Positions 24,480-33,698 of a stretch of 64,000 nucleotides of DNA are shown here, piece by piece. The position numbers and the translations under genes were made by a program. Numbering within the stretch: the first letter of the stretch is position 1; each line of letters begins with the position of its first letter. The notes beneath the pieces are model-generated. The model made no database searches. It had not been told where the DNA came from and saw only the letters and a list, made by a program, of their open reading frames with translations. The DNA is from Loktanella sp. M215 (lineage in GTDB: Bacteria > Pseudomonadota > Alphaproteobacteria > Rhodobacterales > Rhodobacteraceae): the NCBI RefSeq assembly GCF_021735925.1, contig NZ_WMEA01000001.1, forward strand, positions 3,378,001 through 3,442,000, given 5' to 3'.

Positions 24480-26036
24480 TCAGACGGCCGCTTTATGATG
24501 CTGCGTTCCCTGCTCATACGCATATGCACATTGGATCAATTTCGCTTCACTCCACTGGAGCCCAAGAAAGATCAATTCAAATGGTGCGCCAGAAGAGTAG
24601 TATCCCGCAGGAACGGTCACCCCTGGAATCCCCGCAATGTTCAGCTCGCCGACGGTGGTTTCGAGGATGGCGTCACCCGAATGCAAGCCGGGCAATTCTT
24701 GAAGCATCTGCGGGTAGACAAGACCATCCAACTGGTGCCGCTGAAAGACCTCTTCAAACAAGCGCAGGTATTTTCGCTTGATCGCGGTGAACTCGGGTAA
24801 ATCTGGCGGGAGCCCAGGCGATTTGACGGCCTCGACGAAGTCCGGAAGCGCGTTGAGGTAGCCAAGGATCGCCCCCTCCGCGAGTGGATCTTCGGCCTTC
24901 GTGGCGTCCATGAACTCTGCCCATGTCTTGATCGCCGCGTTCGGTCCAAGCCGCTGCAGATAGCAGGTCATGTCATAGGCGATGGATTCCAATCCGCGCC
25001 CATCGAAGAATGGCGTGCCAGGCGTGATCTGGCGGAGCGTCGCGAAATCGGTTCCTGAAAAAGGATCCTCGACAAGAACCGCACCAAGCTGTTCCAGCTC
25101 GGGCTTGGCACGCCCGTAAAGCGTCGCGGCTTCGGATGACAACTTGTCCTGACGCCATCCAGGGCCATACAGGCCCAAGCGCTTGCCCTTCAAGCCATCC
25201 AGGGTGAGCCCGGCGGCGTAGCCGCCTTCCGGGATCTTGTCGACCGACGCGAGAGTCTTGGGATCTTCGGTCGTAAACCCCGCGATTGCATCCAATCCCA
25301 ATGCTGCATCTGTGACCGTGCGGGCGATGGGTCCGACAACATCCCGATTGCCCGACAACGGCACAACACCGGCATTTGGAACCAGACCAATCGTCGGTTT
25401 GATCCCGACCAGTCCTTGTGCCGATGCGGGATTCTGAATTGACCCACCCGTTTCCTCAGCAAGCCCGAAGACGCACATATGGGTCGCCACTGCCGCTGCC
25501 GTGCCTGCACTCGAACCACCAGGTGCCCGGTCCTCAATCGCAGGATTGATCGTCGGACCGGCCCAGCTGTCATTGGCATGGGTGCCTGTCCAACTGAGGA
25601 TCGGCACGTTGGTCTTTCCCAAGATGACGGCATCGGCCGCACGCAATCTGGCGACCACCGGACTGTCACGGTCCGGCATCAGATCTATGCCTCCGGCGCC
25701 AGAATAAAGCAGCCGCCACCCTGCCGTCGAAGGGAACCCCTTCATATCCATCGGATCTTTGACCACCACAGGCACCCCGGCCAGAGCCCCCAAGGTTTCC
25801 CCTGCCGCGCGCCTGCGGTCAATCGAACGAGCCGTCTCCAGCGCCGCATCCTGATTGTGGAAAATGATGGCGTTATACGTCCCATTCAATGAATTGATCT
25901 GGGCGATGCAGGCTTCGGTCAATGCCTCGGCACTGAATGTCCCGGCATCGAGCCCATCACGAATGACCGCCACGCTCAGTGTCGCCAGATCGGGGACGCC
26001 GGATTTGACAGTATCGGAATTGGAAGGCGTCGTCAT
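24480..26036 (-). CDS. Amidase (amidase signature family)
   Basis: 518 residues starting MTTPSNSDTVKSG at 26036 with AGGAGA upstream; a longer frame runs toward the IS3 end but lacks a ribosome-binding site. Catalytic Lys in VVVKDPMDMKG, cis-Ser in PGGSSAGTAAA, nucleophile in EETGGSIQNPAS. This layout resembles the Asp-tRNA/Glu-tRNA-amidotransferase-A-like amidases acting on peptide or aryl amides. It is a third amidase close to the amide importer but outside the IS6-bracketed block. The IS3 element begins 103 bp upstream and may have cut off its original promoter. Confidence 0.9.
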   Translation of the reverse strand: MTTPSNSDTVKSGVPDLATLSVAVIRDGLDAGTFSAEALTEACIAQINSLNGTYNAIIFHNQDAALETARSIDRRRAAGETLGALAGVPVVVKDPMDMKGFPSTAGWRLLYSGAGGIDLMPDRDSPVVARLRAADAVILGKTNVPILSWTGTHANDSWAGPTINPAIEDRAPGGSSAGTAAAVATHMCVFGLAEETGGSIQNPASAQGLVGIKPTIGLVPNAGVVPLSGNRDVVGPIARTVTDAALGLDAIAGFTTEDPKTLASVDKIPEGGYAAGLTLDGLKGKRLGLYGPGWRQDKLSSEAATLYGRAKPELEQLGAVLVEDPFSGTDFATLRQITPGTPFFDGRGLESIAYDMTCYLQRLGPNAAIKTWAEFMDATKAEDPLAEGAILGYLNALPDFVEAVKSPGLPPDLPEFTAIKRKYLRLFEEVFQRHQLDGLVYPQMLQELPGLHSGDAILETTVGELNIAGIPGVTVPAGYYSSGAPFELIFLGLQWSEAKLIQCAYAYEQGTQHHKAAV

Positions 26037-26164
26037 CGAATTCTCCTGTTTGGTGTGGGCGACCGGGATTGCCCCCCACGCGACGGACCACTGGCCAGAC
26101 CGCATGTTGTTGACGACAAGATGGATGCTTATTCTAGGTGACCTGCCCCCCGTTCGTCCCTCGT

Positions 26165-26513
26165 TCATAACGAGACTCCTAGGGTTTGATATTCGTCGGT
26201 TTCGGGTGTGGCAAGCGCGCCGGGCGCGGTGCCATCAAGTAGCTCAAGCGCTCGGCGCGCTTCTGCGGGGGTCTTGTTGCCGAGTGATGAATGCGGCCTG
26301 ACGTTGTTGTAATCGTAGCGCCAGATGGCCAGCGTTCGGCGTGCGTCGGTCAGGCTGTCGAAGATTTCCTCGTTGAGGCATTCGTCGCGCAAGCTGCCGT
26401 TGAATGATTCAATGTAACCATTCTGCTGTGGCTTGCCGGGATCGATGTAATGCCACTCGACCTTGTTGTCGTTTGCCCATTTCAGGATCGCTTTGCTGGT
26501 GAACTCCGTTCCG
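26165..26513 (-). pseudogene. IS3-family transposase OrfB, 3' part
   Basis: The C-terminal part of an IS407-type DDE transposase: GTEFTSKAILKWANDNKVEWHYI, GKPQQNGYIESFNGSLRDECLN with the catalytic Glu, and VRPHSSLGNKTPAEA. It resumes exactly where the 5' part stops at VSDN (28147), proving that the segment 26514-28146 was inserted between the codons for SDN and GTE. The protein is not expressible as such. Confidence 0.88.
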
Positions 26514-26542
26514 TAGCATGTTGGGAATGAAGTGCCGTTCAA

Positions 26543-26594
26543 GGTTATGGCCGCCTGCGCAGCCTCCAAAATTGCGCAGCAGGCGGCCATAACC
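26543..26594. ncRNA. Hairpin in the IS110 left end, candidate part of its bridge-type RNA
   Basis: Perfect 16-bp arms GGTTATGGCCGCCTGC (26543-26558) and GCAGGCGGCCATAACC (26579-26594) enclose a 20-nt loop, 55 bp upstream of the transposase start. IS110 elements encode a structured guide RNA in a non-coding end. That this hairpin belongs to it is inference, and the 211-bp right end is an alternative place. Confidence 0.4.
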
Positions 26595-26648
26595 GGGTCT
26601 CGGGTCTCTATGGTGGTTTTGCGAACCACACCACAGAGGAGACCGGCC

Positions 26649-27935
26649 ATGGCCAAGGTTGAACATACTTCGGATGCCCGCGTTCTGGTAGGCATCGACA
26701 TTTCCAAACACCGGCACGAGGTGCTGATTGCCGTCCCGGGCAAGACGCGGCGGCGGCGCATGACGATCACCAATTCCACCGACGACTTCATGCGCCTGAT
26801 CGCGATCTTGCGGGAATATGGCCTGCCGGTCCGGATCGGGTTTGAGGCCACCGGCAACTATCACCGTGTGCTGATGTATCATCTCGGCGTCGCCGGGTTC
26901 GACCTGAAGCTGGTATCCTCGGTCGCCCTCGCCCGCACACGCGAGGCGCTACACAACAGCTGGGACAAGAATGATCCGAAGGATGCGCAAGTCATCTTGC
27001 ACATGCTGCAAATCGGCGCGGTGCAGATCTTCCGAGGACCCGATGGTCGCCGGTACGAATGACATTCAGGAATTGTCCAAGACTCATGATGCGGTGTCGC
27101 GGTCCAAGACCGAGCTGTGGCATCGGATTTTGACCCACTATCTGCCACTTTATTTTCCCGAGGCCGACCGCTTCCACCGCAGCTCGCGCACCGACTGGTT
27201 CCCCGGCCTTCCTCGAGATGTTCCCGTCTCCACACATGATATCTGCCCTGACCAAGGATGAGTTCACCAAGGCGGCTCCGGGAAGTGGTTGGACGCAAGG
27301 TCGAGAAGACCCTCATGTTGTCAGATATTTACGAGACGGCGAAGACTTCCGCGGGGCTGCCCGTGTCGCCGGATTCTGACGCCATCAGGATGTTCCGCAT
27401 GATGCTGGCCGAAGGCAGAAGCCTGATCCGCCAACGCAATGCCATCGAAGGCCGTGCCGTCGAACTGCTCGGCGATCGTCCCGATTACCTGCTGCTGCGC
27501 ACCATTCCCGGCATCGGGCCGATCAACGCCCTGACGATCCTGGCCGAGACCGGTGACCTGCGCCGCTTCCGTCATCACCGGCAGTTTCTGAAGTTTTGCG
27601 GCATGGATCTGGCAACCGTCCAGTCCGGCATGTTCCGCGGTCGAAGCAAGATCTCCAAATACGGCAACGCCCGTTTGCGCCGCACTTTGTGGCTTGCAGG
27701 GCAGACGGCGGTCATGAAGAAGGCCAACAGCTTCCGCGACAAGTTCGAGCGTTACATTGCGCAAGATCGTCACAACCCGGATTTGCGCCGCAAGGCTTAC
27801 ACAGCCATCGCCGCAAAGATGGCCCGCACCATTCACGCCGTGATCAAATCCGGCGAACCCTATCGTCCCTTCTTCGAGGGGACGAGCCCAGGCGGAAGGA
27901 CCCCTCTCTGTAGAGCCGTGGAGGCAGGTTCCTGA
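26649..27935 (+). pseudogene. IS110-family transposase, frameshifted
   Basis: The N-terminal RuvC-like DEDD domain is seen from ATG 26649 (GAGGAG upstream): VGIDISKHRHEV, GFEATGNYH and NDPKDAQ supply the acidic residues. The frame is lost near 27035, continues as DPMVAGTNDIQELSKTHD in another frame, shifts again near 27205 (AFLEMFPSPHM) and near 27283. The C-terminal Tnp20 domain is then intact: IPGIGPINALTIL and SGMFRGRSKISKYGNARLRR with the catalytic Ser. Three frameshifts over about 250 bp inactivate it, while both catalytic ends remain well preserved. Confidence 0.88.
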
Positions 27936-28146
27936 CCTCGTAGATAATGTTCGGGCCTTCCGCTTGGGATTTAGGATCTCGTCTTAAGGACGGTGAGGGC
28001 GGCATCGTGGCCGACCCTGTATTTGCTATGGGAGAGACCACTTCTTGACGGCGGAGCCCGCCTGGGCAACAATTCAAAAGGTATCCGGTAGCTCGGATGC
28101 CATGTGATCTGACGCCCTAAACAGCGTTTTGTTCCCGAGCTAGGAC

Positions 28147-28712
28147 GTTGTCGGAAACGATACAAGCGGGTTTCCCATAGATCCGGACTAGTGCATCCAA
28201 CTCTCGTGCGACCCTGGCCCCGGAGATGCTGGTGTCGGGGACCAAGCATAGGTTTTCGCGCCAACAATCGTCATCGACCGCCAGGATGCGGAATTTGCGA
28301 CAGGCCCCGAAAGTGTCGGACAGGAAGTCCAAGGACCAGCGCTGGTTCGGGCGCAATGGCATTGGCATTGGTGTGCGGCTGCCTCGCGCCCGTTTCCGGC
28401 CTCTACGGCGGCGCACTGACAGGCCCTCTTCCCGGTAAATCCGATAGAGCTTCTTTTCGTTCATAATCATGCCCACGCGCTCCAGCAGGACGCCAATGCG
28501 CCCCTCTCGGCAGATTGCTGCGCAATCGCCTGCCGGGCAGCGGGATAACCGAACCGGCGACGTTTCTCAGCAATCTTGTTCATTTCCAGACGGATCTCCG
28601 GGTTATCGGGCGGCCTTTCGCACCGCACGGTTTTCGGTTCGACACCGATCAGGACGCAGACCCGGCGTTGAGAGATCTGATGATCCCGCAGCGCTGCGTC
28701 CCGCCGTTGCAT
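28147..28712 (-). pseudogene. IS3-family transposase OrfB, 5' part
   Basis: Two frames: an N-terminal piece (28467-28712) with QISQRRVCVLIGV and RRRFGY, then IGVLLERVGMIMNEKKLYRIYREEGLS, RPNQRWSLDFLSDTF with the first catalytic Asp, and ACIVSDN with the second. Between RRFGY and IGVLL an extra segment of about 37 bp breaks the frame. Translation could not have given an active protein even before the IS110 insertion, or the damage came later. Confidence 0.82.
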
Positions 28713-28720
28713 CGGCGTCG

Positions 28721-28984
28721 TCAGGGCTTTCCCAAGAGATCCTTCAGCACAACATTGTCCAGCATGACATCTGCCACCAGGCGTTTCAGCTTCGCGTTCT
28801 CATCTTCGAGCTGTTTCAGCCGCTTGGCGTCAGACAAATCCATCCCGCCATACTTGGCCTTCAGCTTGTAGAACGTGGCAGGACCCAAGCCATGCTTCCG
28901 GCACAGATCAGCCGTCGGCAAACCAGCCTCCTGCTCTTTGATCATCCCGATTATCTGCGCTTCGGTGAAACAGCTTTTCCTCAT
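28721..28984 (-). CDS. IS3-family transposase OrfA
   Basis: 87 residues: MRKSCFTEAQIIGMIKEQEAG is the HTH_Tnp_1 helix-turn-helix, followed by LCRKHGLGPATFYKLKAKYGGM and the leucine-zipper-like QLEDENAKLKRLVADVMLDN. It binds the terminal repeats as part of OrfAB. GAAGGAG lies 8 bases before the ATG. OrfA is intact, although OrfB is broken. Confidence 0.9.
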   Translation of the reverse strand: MRKSCFTEAQIIGMIKEQEAGLPTADLCRKHGLGPATFYKLKAKYGGMDLSDAKRLKQLEDENAKLKRLVADVMLDNVVLKDLLGKP

Positions 28985-29186
28985 CTCGTCTGCTCCTTCA
29001 GGTTGGGCAGAAACTACATCAGATCGAGGGAACTTCCGGGCAGCAGGTCAGGCGGCATAGTTGCGCGCAGATATGTCGACGCACATTGCCAGACGAACCG
29101 GCAATTCCATTTGGCTGGATTTCTGGCTATCGCTCAGCCACCGGGTTCGATTCTGCCGTAAGGCCACTCTCTGAGGGAAATGCGAT

Positions 29187-29759
29187 ATGCATGCACTGTT
29201 TTTTGAAGTTCGCCCTAAACCCGGACATCTCGACAATTACTTCGAACACGTTGCACTGTTGCGGCCGGTGCTTGCTCGGCACACCGGCCTGAAATTTCTG
29301 GACCGTTATACCGCACGCAACGATCCCGATCTGCTGCTGTCGCACCAGCTGTGGGATAGCGAAGACTCGATCATCGCCTGGCGGCGGGATACCACACACC
29401 GCCGTTCTCAATCGGCCGGCCGTCAAGTCCATTTTGAAGACTACCGCATCCGTGTCGGCGAACGCGTTCTGCACTGGACGGCCACAGACCAGGATGCCGC
29501 GGCAGCCAAGCCGGTTGTCAGTGGCGCCGCCCATGTTTTGGCGCTCTACAGCACAGCTCCGATCATAGCGCCCGCATTTGTTACGTTCGAAAGCGTCAAC
29601 ACGAAGGGCATGTTCGTCGCACTTGCCACGACGGACGACTATGCTGCGGCCGAGACCCTGCTGAACGACAATATCGACGCCCCCGGTTTGGACGAAGGCG
29701 CAATTTACAGAATCCTGCGCGATTATGGCCAGTTCGACCGGACGCAAGCGCCGACATGA
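29187..29759 (+). CDS. Antibiotic biosynthesis monooxygenase-domain protein
   Basis: 190 residues. The first half, MHALFFEVRPKPGHLDNYFEH to about residue 90, with LSHQLWDSEDSIIAWRR, is an ABM-type alpha/beta barrel. The second half (from about residue 105) may be a degenerate second barrel. Such proteins are small oxygenases or heme-binding proteins; the role is unknown. GAGGGAAAT precedes the ATG. It begins 137 bp from the IS3 right end and has no obvious operon partner. Confidence 0.75.
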   Translation: MHALFFEVRPKPGHLDNYFEHVALLRPVLARHTGLKFLDRYTARNDPDLLLSHQLWDSEDSIIAWRRDTTHRRSQSAGRQVHFEDYRIRVGERVLHWTATDQDAAAAKPVVSGAAHVLALYSTAPIIAPAFVTFESVNTKGMFVALATTDDYAAAETLLNDNIDAPGLDEGAIYRILRDYGQFDRTQAPT

Positions 29760-30178
29760 TGGCCTGTCTCATGCGCCGTTGATCGGCTGGAAAATACGGT
29801 CACCCTGCCCCGTCCATCCGACCCAGCTGTGCCGCATTGTAATTTCCCCACAGCGGACAAGCGTACACCGCGCAGAATTTTCAAGGTGCTGATGACGGAA
29901 GCGCGGGCAACATGTATTTTCGCTACAAGCACGCCAATGGCCGCTTGCCTATTCTTATGGGCACTCCCCCCAGAAGCGCCGTGATTGAAAGCTGACATGT
30001 TGATGGAATGCGGCGGGGCTCGAAGCCTCGGCCAACCTGCCGCACCAAGTCAGACTCACGATCGCCTTGGACCTTTTCGCGTGGCAGCAGACGTCAGGTC
30101 TCAAGCTGGATGACGGGCACCGGTTTGTCAGCTACAATTCAAAGTCAGCAATGATCACCACATTTTTGGGGGATTGAG
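29760..30178. other. Intergenic stretch without a recognisable gene
   Basis: About 420 bp. Short frames on both strands show no family motifs. GC is slightly below the neighbours. The end (TTTTTGGGGGATTGAG) supplies the ribosome-binding site of the small gene that follows. Confidence 0.5.
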
Positions 30179-30358
30179 ATGATGAACCTTGCAGAACGAA
30201 CGGTGCAACTTGCTCATCTGAAGGACAAGATGCGAGAGCTGGAGGTCCTGTTTGAAGAAACGGAAGCCGCCATCGGCGATATGACTGACGAAGAAAAGAG
30301 GTCCTTCAAGGGGTTGGCGAGCGCCATTGAATACCATGCCAGCAAACTGAAGGTCTAA
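30179..30358 (+). CDS. Small helical protein of unknown function
   Basis: 59 residues, MMNLAERTVQLAHLKDKMRE onwards, rich in Glu, Lys and Leu with heptad-like spacing, so probably an alpha-helical hairpin or short coiled coil. GGGGGA lies seven to eight bases before the first ATG. No cysteines, signal peptide or membrane segment. Codon use resembles the neighbours. No family recognised; the opposite-strand frame has no ribosome-binding site and is treated as a shadow. Confidence 0.6.
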   Translation: MMNLAERTVQLAHLKDKMRELEVLFEETEAAIGDMTDEEKRSFKGLASAIEYHASKLKV

Positions 30359-30552
30359 CCCCCCGACCCGTCACGCATTATCCGCTTCGCAAAGCATTGC
30401 AGACGCTGACCAAAGGATGCCGAAGCGCTGCTGAGCAGGACGTGTCCCTCGTTCGCAACCGTTGCACTCATGTCGGATCATCACCTTAGGCCAATTCAAG
30501 GGTCTTCCTTGCAGTCCAAGAAATCTTGTCGGTCGGCCACTCAGCCCTCGGG

Positions 30553-31794
30553 CTATGCACGATTCCATGGGCGGTCGCCTGTTGCGTCTTTGACGCGCGT
30601 GGGCAGACCGATGGTGTCGAGCAGTGTGAATAGCGGCTTGGGGTCAAGCTCTTCGACGTTCAGCATTACGCCTTTGTCATAGGTGCCATCGGCAATCAGC
30701 ATCGCCACAGCCACCGGGGGAACACCCGCTGTGTAGGAAATACCTTGGCTGCCAACCTCGGTGTAGGCATCCTTGTGATCCGCGACATTGTAGACGAACA
30801 CTTCGACCTCTTCGCCATCCTTGATGCCCTTCACAAGGTCACCGATGCAAGTCTTGCCGGTGTAATTGGGTGCAAGGCTGGATGGATCCGGCAAGACGGC
30901 CTTCACCACTTTGAGCGGCACAACTTCGACGCCCTCTGCGGTGGTCACTGGCTGTTCCGACAATAGCCCGAGGCTTTGCAGCACGGTAAACACATTAATG
31001 TAGTGATCGCCAAAGCCCATCCAGAACCGGATGTCGGCCTCTGGATAGTTGGCGGCAAGCGAATGGACTTCGTCATGGCCCGACATATACGCCTTTTGCT
31101 TGCCGACGACGGGCAAATCCCATTCGCGGCCAACTTCGAACATCTTGTTTTCCTGCCACGCGCCCTGCTGCCAGCTGTAGACTGTGCCGGTGAACTCTCG
31201 GAAATTGATTTCGGGGTCGAAATTGGTCGAGAAATATTTGCCATGGCTGCCTGCATTGATGTCGACGATATCGATCGATGTGACCGTGTCCATGAACGCG
31301 TCCACTGCAAAGCGGGCGAAGGCGTTGACCATACCCGGATCAAAGCCGGCACCCAAGATGGCCGTCACGCCAGCAGCGGCACAAGCCTCGCGGCGCTTCC
31401 ACTCGTAGTTGCCATACCAAGGCGGCGTTTCGCAGATTTCGGCCGGGTCTTCGTGGATCGCGGTGTCGATATAGGCGGCGCCTGTCTGGATGCAGGCCTC
31501 TAGCACGGTCATGTTCACGAAAGGCGAGCCGACGTTGATCACGATCTGCGCGCCTGTGGATGTGATCAGGGCCGCGACGGCATCCGTATCCATGCCATCA
31601 ACCGCATGGGATTGGATAACGCCGTCTTGTTTCATCGCTTTCTTGTCGTGCACGCTGGCAATGATCGCATCGCATTTCGCGATCGTCCGGCTTGCGATAT
31701 GAAGATCGCCCAGAACATCGTTGTTCTGCGCGCATTTATGCGCGACAACTTGTGCGACACCACCGGCGCCGATGATCAGAACGTTGCGTTTCAT
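30553..31794 (-). CDS. Carboxynorspermidine/carboxyspermidine dehydrogenase (saccharopine dehydrogenase family)
   Basis: 413 residues. The N-terminal Rossmann motif is VLIIGAGGVAQVVAHKC; AYIDTAIHEDP and the ILGAGFDPGMVNAFARFA segment are typical of the carboxynorspermidine synthase branch. The enzyme condenses aspartate semialdehyde with putrescine or diaminopropane, using NADPH, to make the carboxylated triamine. It lies 29 nt downstream of the decarboxylase gene, and the two form the alternative spermidine pathway, independent of S-adenosylmethionine decarboxylase. Confidence 0.92.
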   Translation of the reverse strand: MKRNVLIIGAGGVAQVVAHKCAQNNDVLGDLHIASRTIAKCDAIIASVHDKKAMKQDGVIQSHAVDGMDTDAVAALITSTGAQIVINVGSPFVNMTVLEACIQTGAAYIDTAIHEDPAEICETPPWYGNYEWKRREACAAAGVTAILGAGFDPGMVNAFARFAVDAFMDTVTSIDIVDINAGSHGKYFSTNFDPEINFREFTGTVYSWQQGAWQENKMFEVGREWDLPVVGKQKAYMSGHDEVHSLAANYPEADIRFWMGFGDHYINVFTVLQSLGLLSEQPVTTAEGVEVVPLKVVKAVLPDPSSLAPNYTGKTCIGDLVKGIKDGEEVEVFVYNVADHKDAYTEVGSQGISYTAGVPPVAVAMLIADGTYDKGVMLNVEELDPKPLFTLLDTIGLPTRVKDATGDRPWNRA

Positions 31795-31823
31795 GTATCG
31801 AATAGGCCTCTTTCGCGTGTGAA

Positions 31824-32927
31824 TTAAGACAGCGCCGCCGCGAAATCGCTGTAATCGAAATCGCGCACCATGCGTATCGTTCCATCAAGTTCACGAACCA
31901 CGATGCCTGGCATCTTCACGCCGTTAAACCAGTTCTTCTTGACCATCGTGTAGCCTGCCGCGTCCTGAAACGAAAGTCGATCGCCCGATTTCAATGACGC
32001 GGAAAATCGAAATTCGCCAAAAATATCGCCAGCAAGGCAGGACTTTCCGCAGATCATCCATTCCTGATCGCCAGTGTCGGGGGATATCTTAGCAGGTTCG
32101 CGGTAGATCAACAGATCCAGCATATGCGCCTCGATCGAGCTGTCGACGATGGCAAGGTTCTTGCCGTTGTGCATGGTGTCCAGGACGGTGACCTCAAGCG
32201 TCGCAGCCCCTGTGATGGCGGCCTCACCGGGTTCAAGGTAGACCTGAACGCCGAAGGTTTCTGCAAAACCCTTGAGGCGCGCGGCAAGGCGTTCCAGCGG
32301 ATACCCGTCACCCGTAAAGTGGATGCCGCCACCCAGACTGACCCATTGCATCTTGCCGATCACCGCACCGAAGCGATGCTCAATCAGCGTGAGCATGTCG
32401 TCAAACCGCTCAAAGCTGTCGTTTTCGCAGTTATTGTGGAACATCAATCCGCTGATCTGATCCGCAACCGCATCAATCGCCGCCGGATCATGTTCGCCCA
32501 ACCGGCTGAACGGGCGTGCGGGATCGGCCAAATCAAACTCAGACGTCGACACCCCCGGATTGACTCGCAATCCACGGATATGGCCGTTGGATTTGTCGGC
32601 GAATTTGGTCAATTGGCCGATAGAGTTGAAGATGATCTTGTCACAGCATTCCAGCACTTGATCAATCTCGTGATCCGCATAGGCCACAGAGTAGGCATGG
32701 GTTTCACCCGGGAATTTCTCGTGACCCAAGCGAACCTCAAACAAGGATGAAGACGTGGAACCGTCCATATACGCTGCCATGAAGTCAAAGACCGACCACG
32801 TCGCAAAACACTTGAGCGCCAGCAAGCATTTGACTCCCGATGCGTCACGCAGCCAATCGATCTTTTCAAGATTGGGAAGCAGTCGGGATTTGTCGATGAG
32901 ATAGTAAGGTGTTTGCAAGATGGGCAC
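31824..32927 (-). CDS. nspC: Carboxynorspermidine decarboxylase
   Basis: 367 residues of fold-type III PLP decarboxylases. The PLP lysine is in LLALKCFATW near residue 39, the glycine-rich phosphate site in VSLGGGIHFTGDGY, and LEPGEAAITG and CGKSCLAGDIFG hold the dimer-interface cysteine motif. It decarboxylates carboxy(nor)spermidine to the triamine in the cytoplasm. It is upstream of its partner dehydrogenase in the same operon. Confidence 0.92.
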   Translation of the reverse strand: MPILQTPYYLIDKSRLLPNLEKIDWLRDASGVKCLLALKCFATWSVFDFMAAYMDGSTSSSLFEVRLGHEKFPGETHAYSVAYADHEIDQVLECCDKIIFNSIGQLTKFADKSNGHIRGLRVNPGVSTSEFDLADPARPFSRLGEHDPAAIDAVADQISGLMFHNNCENDSFERFDDMLTLIEHRFGAVIGKMQWVSLGGGIHFTGDGYPLERLAARLKGFAETFGVQVYLEPGEAAITGAATLEVTVLDTMHNGKNLAIVDSSIEAHMLDLLIYREPAKISPDTGDQEWMICGKSCLAGDIFGEFRFSASLKSGDRLSFQDAAGYTMVKKNWFNGVKMPGIVVRELDGTIRMVRDFDYSDFAAALS

Positions 32928-32960
32928 TTTCTACGAGACGACACTCTTGGCTAGAGCCAT

Positions 32961-32981
32961 GGGCGATGAGAGGCATCGCCC
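32961..32981 (-). promoter_or_regulatory. Hairpin in the leader of the polyamine operon
   Basis: GGGCGATG-AGAGG-CATCGCCC, a perfect 8-bp stem, sits 34 nt upstream of the nspC ATG. No T-run on either side. It may be a leader structure or the 3' end of the upstream transcript. The rest of 32928-33180 shows nothing else. Confidence 0.4.
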
Positions 32982-33180
32982 CTGCGTTGTGCCTGATTAT
33001 ATGGCACAAGCTTGGCTCTCAAGTTTTCGACTGAGCCCTTCGCATACTTCGCGCATTTGGCGCAATCACTAACACGCCACCCCAAGACCGGACCTTCGCT
33101 GCGGTGCATAGGATCAGCAAGCCGCCGTTCGTTTTACGATGCCTCAGGGCATGCCGTGCGCACATGATAATCAGGGCCGT

Positions 33181-33480
33181 CTACCCGTCGGACGAGGCCA
33201 ACATCTCGCCGCCGCAAGCGTCCATCAGCTCCGCTCCGAATTCCTCGGCCCCTTCGCTCCTGAGGGCTGAGATATGGGCGATCGCGTCATCACGTACCGC
33301 GCGGCTGGGGTAGACCGTCACAATGGCAAAACGGTCGAGTTCAGCATCCACAAGCATGGAATGCGTCGCGCCCAAAGCCAGCAGTCCCGGAAAGTATTTC
33401 TGCACCATCAGATTCGTCACATGCTGCAGGGTCTCGGTCTCGCCTACCATGCGCCAGGTTGTGATTGAAACAAAACTCAT
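33181..33480 (-). CDS. Hypothetical small protein, possibly a dimeric alpha/beta-barrel
   Basis: 99 residues starting MSFVSITTWRMVGETETL at 33480, with GGAGGA nine bases upstream. The strand-helix-strand layout (SFVSITTWRM, LLALGATHSMLVD, RFAIVTVYPSRAVRDDAIA) resembles ABM/NIPSNAP-type barrels, but no family motif is decisive. It reads toward the polyamine genes across a 250-bp gap and may be independent. Confidence 0.7.
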   Translation of the reverse strand: MSFVSITTWRMVGETETLQHVTNLMVQKYFPGLLALGATHSMLVDAELDRFAIVTVYPSRAVRDDAIAHISALRSEGAEEFGAELMDACGGEMLASSDG

Positions 33481-33698
33481 TTGATCGTCCTCCGTTACAC
33501 ACAAGCTTAACACAGTTCGCAGCGTCGGTCCCAAATGTAAGATAATCGCTATTTCGCATAACAGTCATTGGTTGCTCTAAAAAAGGAGAAGAAATAAGGC
33601 GCTCAACGGCCTTACGGCAGTGCAGAGAAAAACCCGGTTTCAAGGTCACATGAATCCCAGCTCCTCCTAAAGCCGCATTGAGACGGCGTTTGCTCCGT

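Larger units (their letters stand above)
26514..28146 (+). mobile_element. IS110-family insertion sequence nested in the IS3 element
   Basis: The boundaries follow from the split IS3 gene. Left junction reads CCGTTCC-GT-AGCATG and right junction CTAGGAC-GT-TGTCGG, while the unbroken target would read CCGTTCCGTTGTCGG. A shared GT core at both ends fits IS110-type recombination, which leaves a core dinucleotide at each side and no longer duplication. It holds a 135-bp left end with a strong hairpin, a frameshifted transposase and a 211-bp right end. Confidence 0.75.
26139..29050 (-). mobile_element. IS3-family element interrupted by an IS110-family element
   Basis: Imperfect terminal inverted repeats delimit it: TGACCTGCCCCCCGTTCGTC at 26139 and the complement of the 29050 end, TGACCTGCTGCCCGGAAGTT. 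Without the 1633-bp insertion it would be 1279 bp, normal for the IS407-like group. It holds orfA and a broken orfB on the minus strand. No matching target duplication is seen at the flanks (CTAGG versus GGCGG), so an arrangement after insertion is possible. Confidence 0.85.

Noticed and set aside
26139..29050. Target-site duplication for the IS3 element
   Set aside because: Flanks CTAGG and GGCGG do not match beyond chance.
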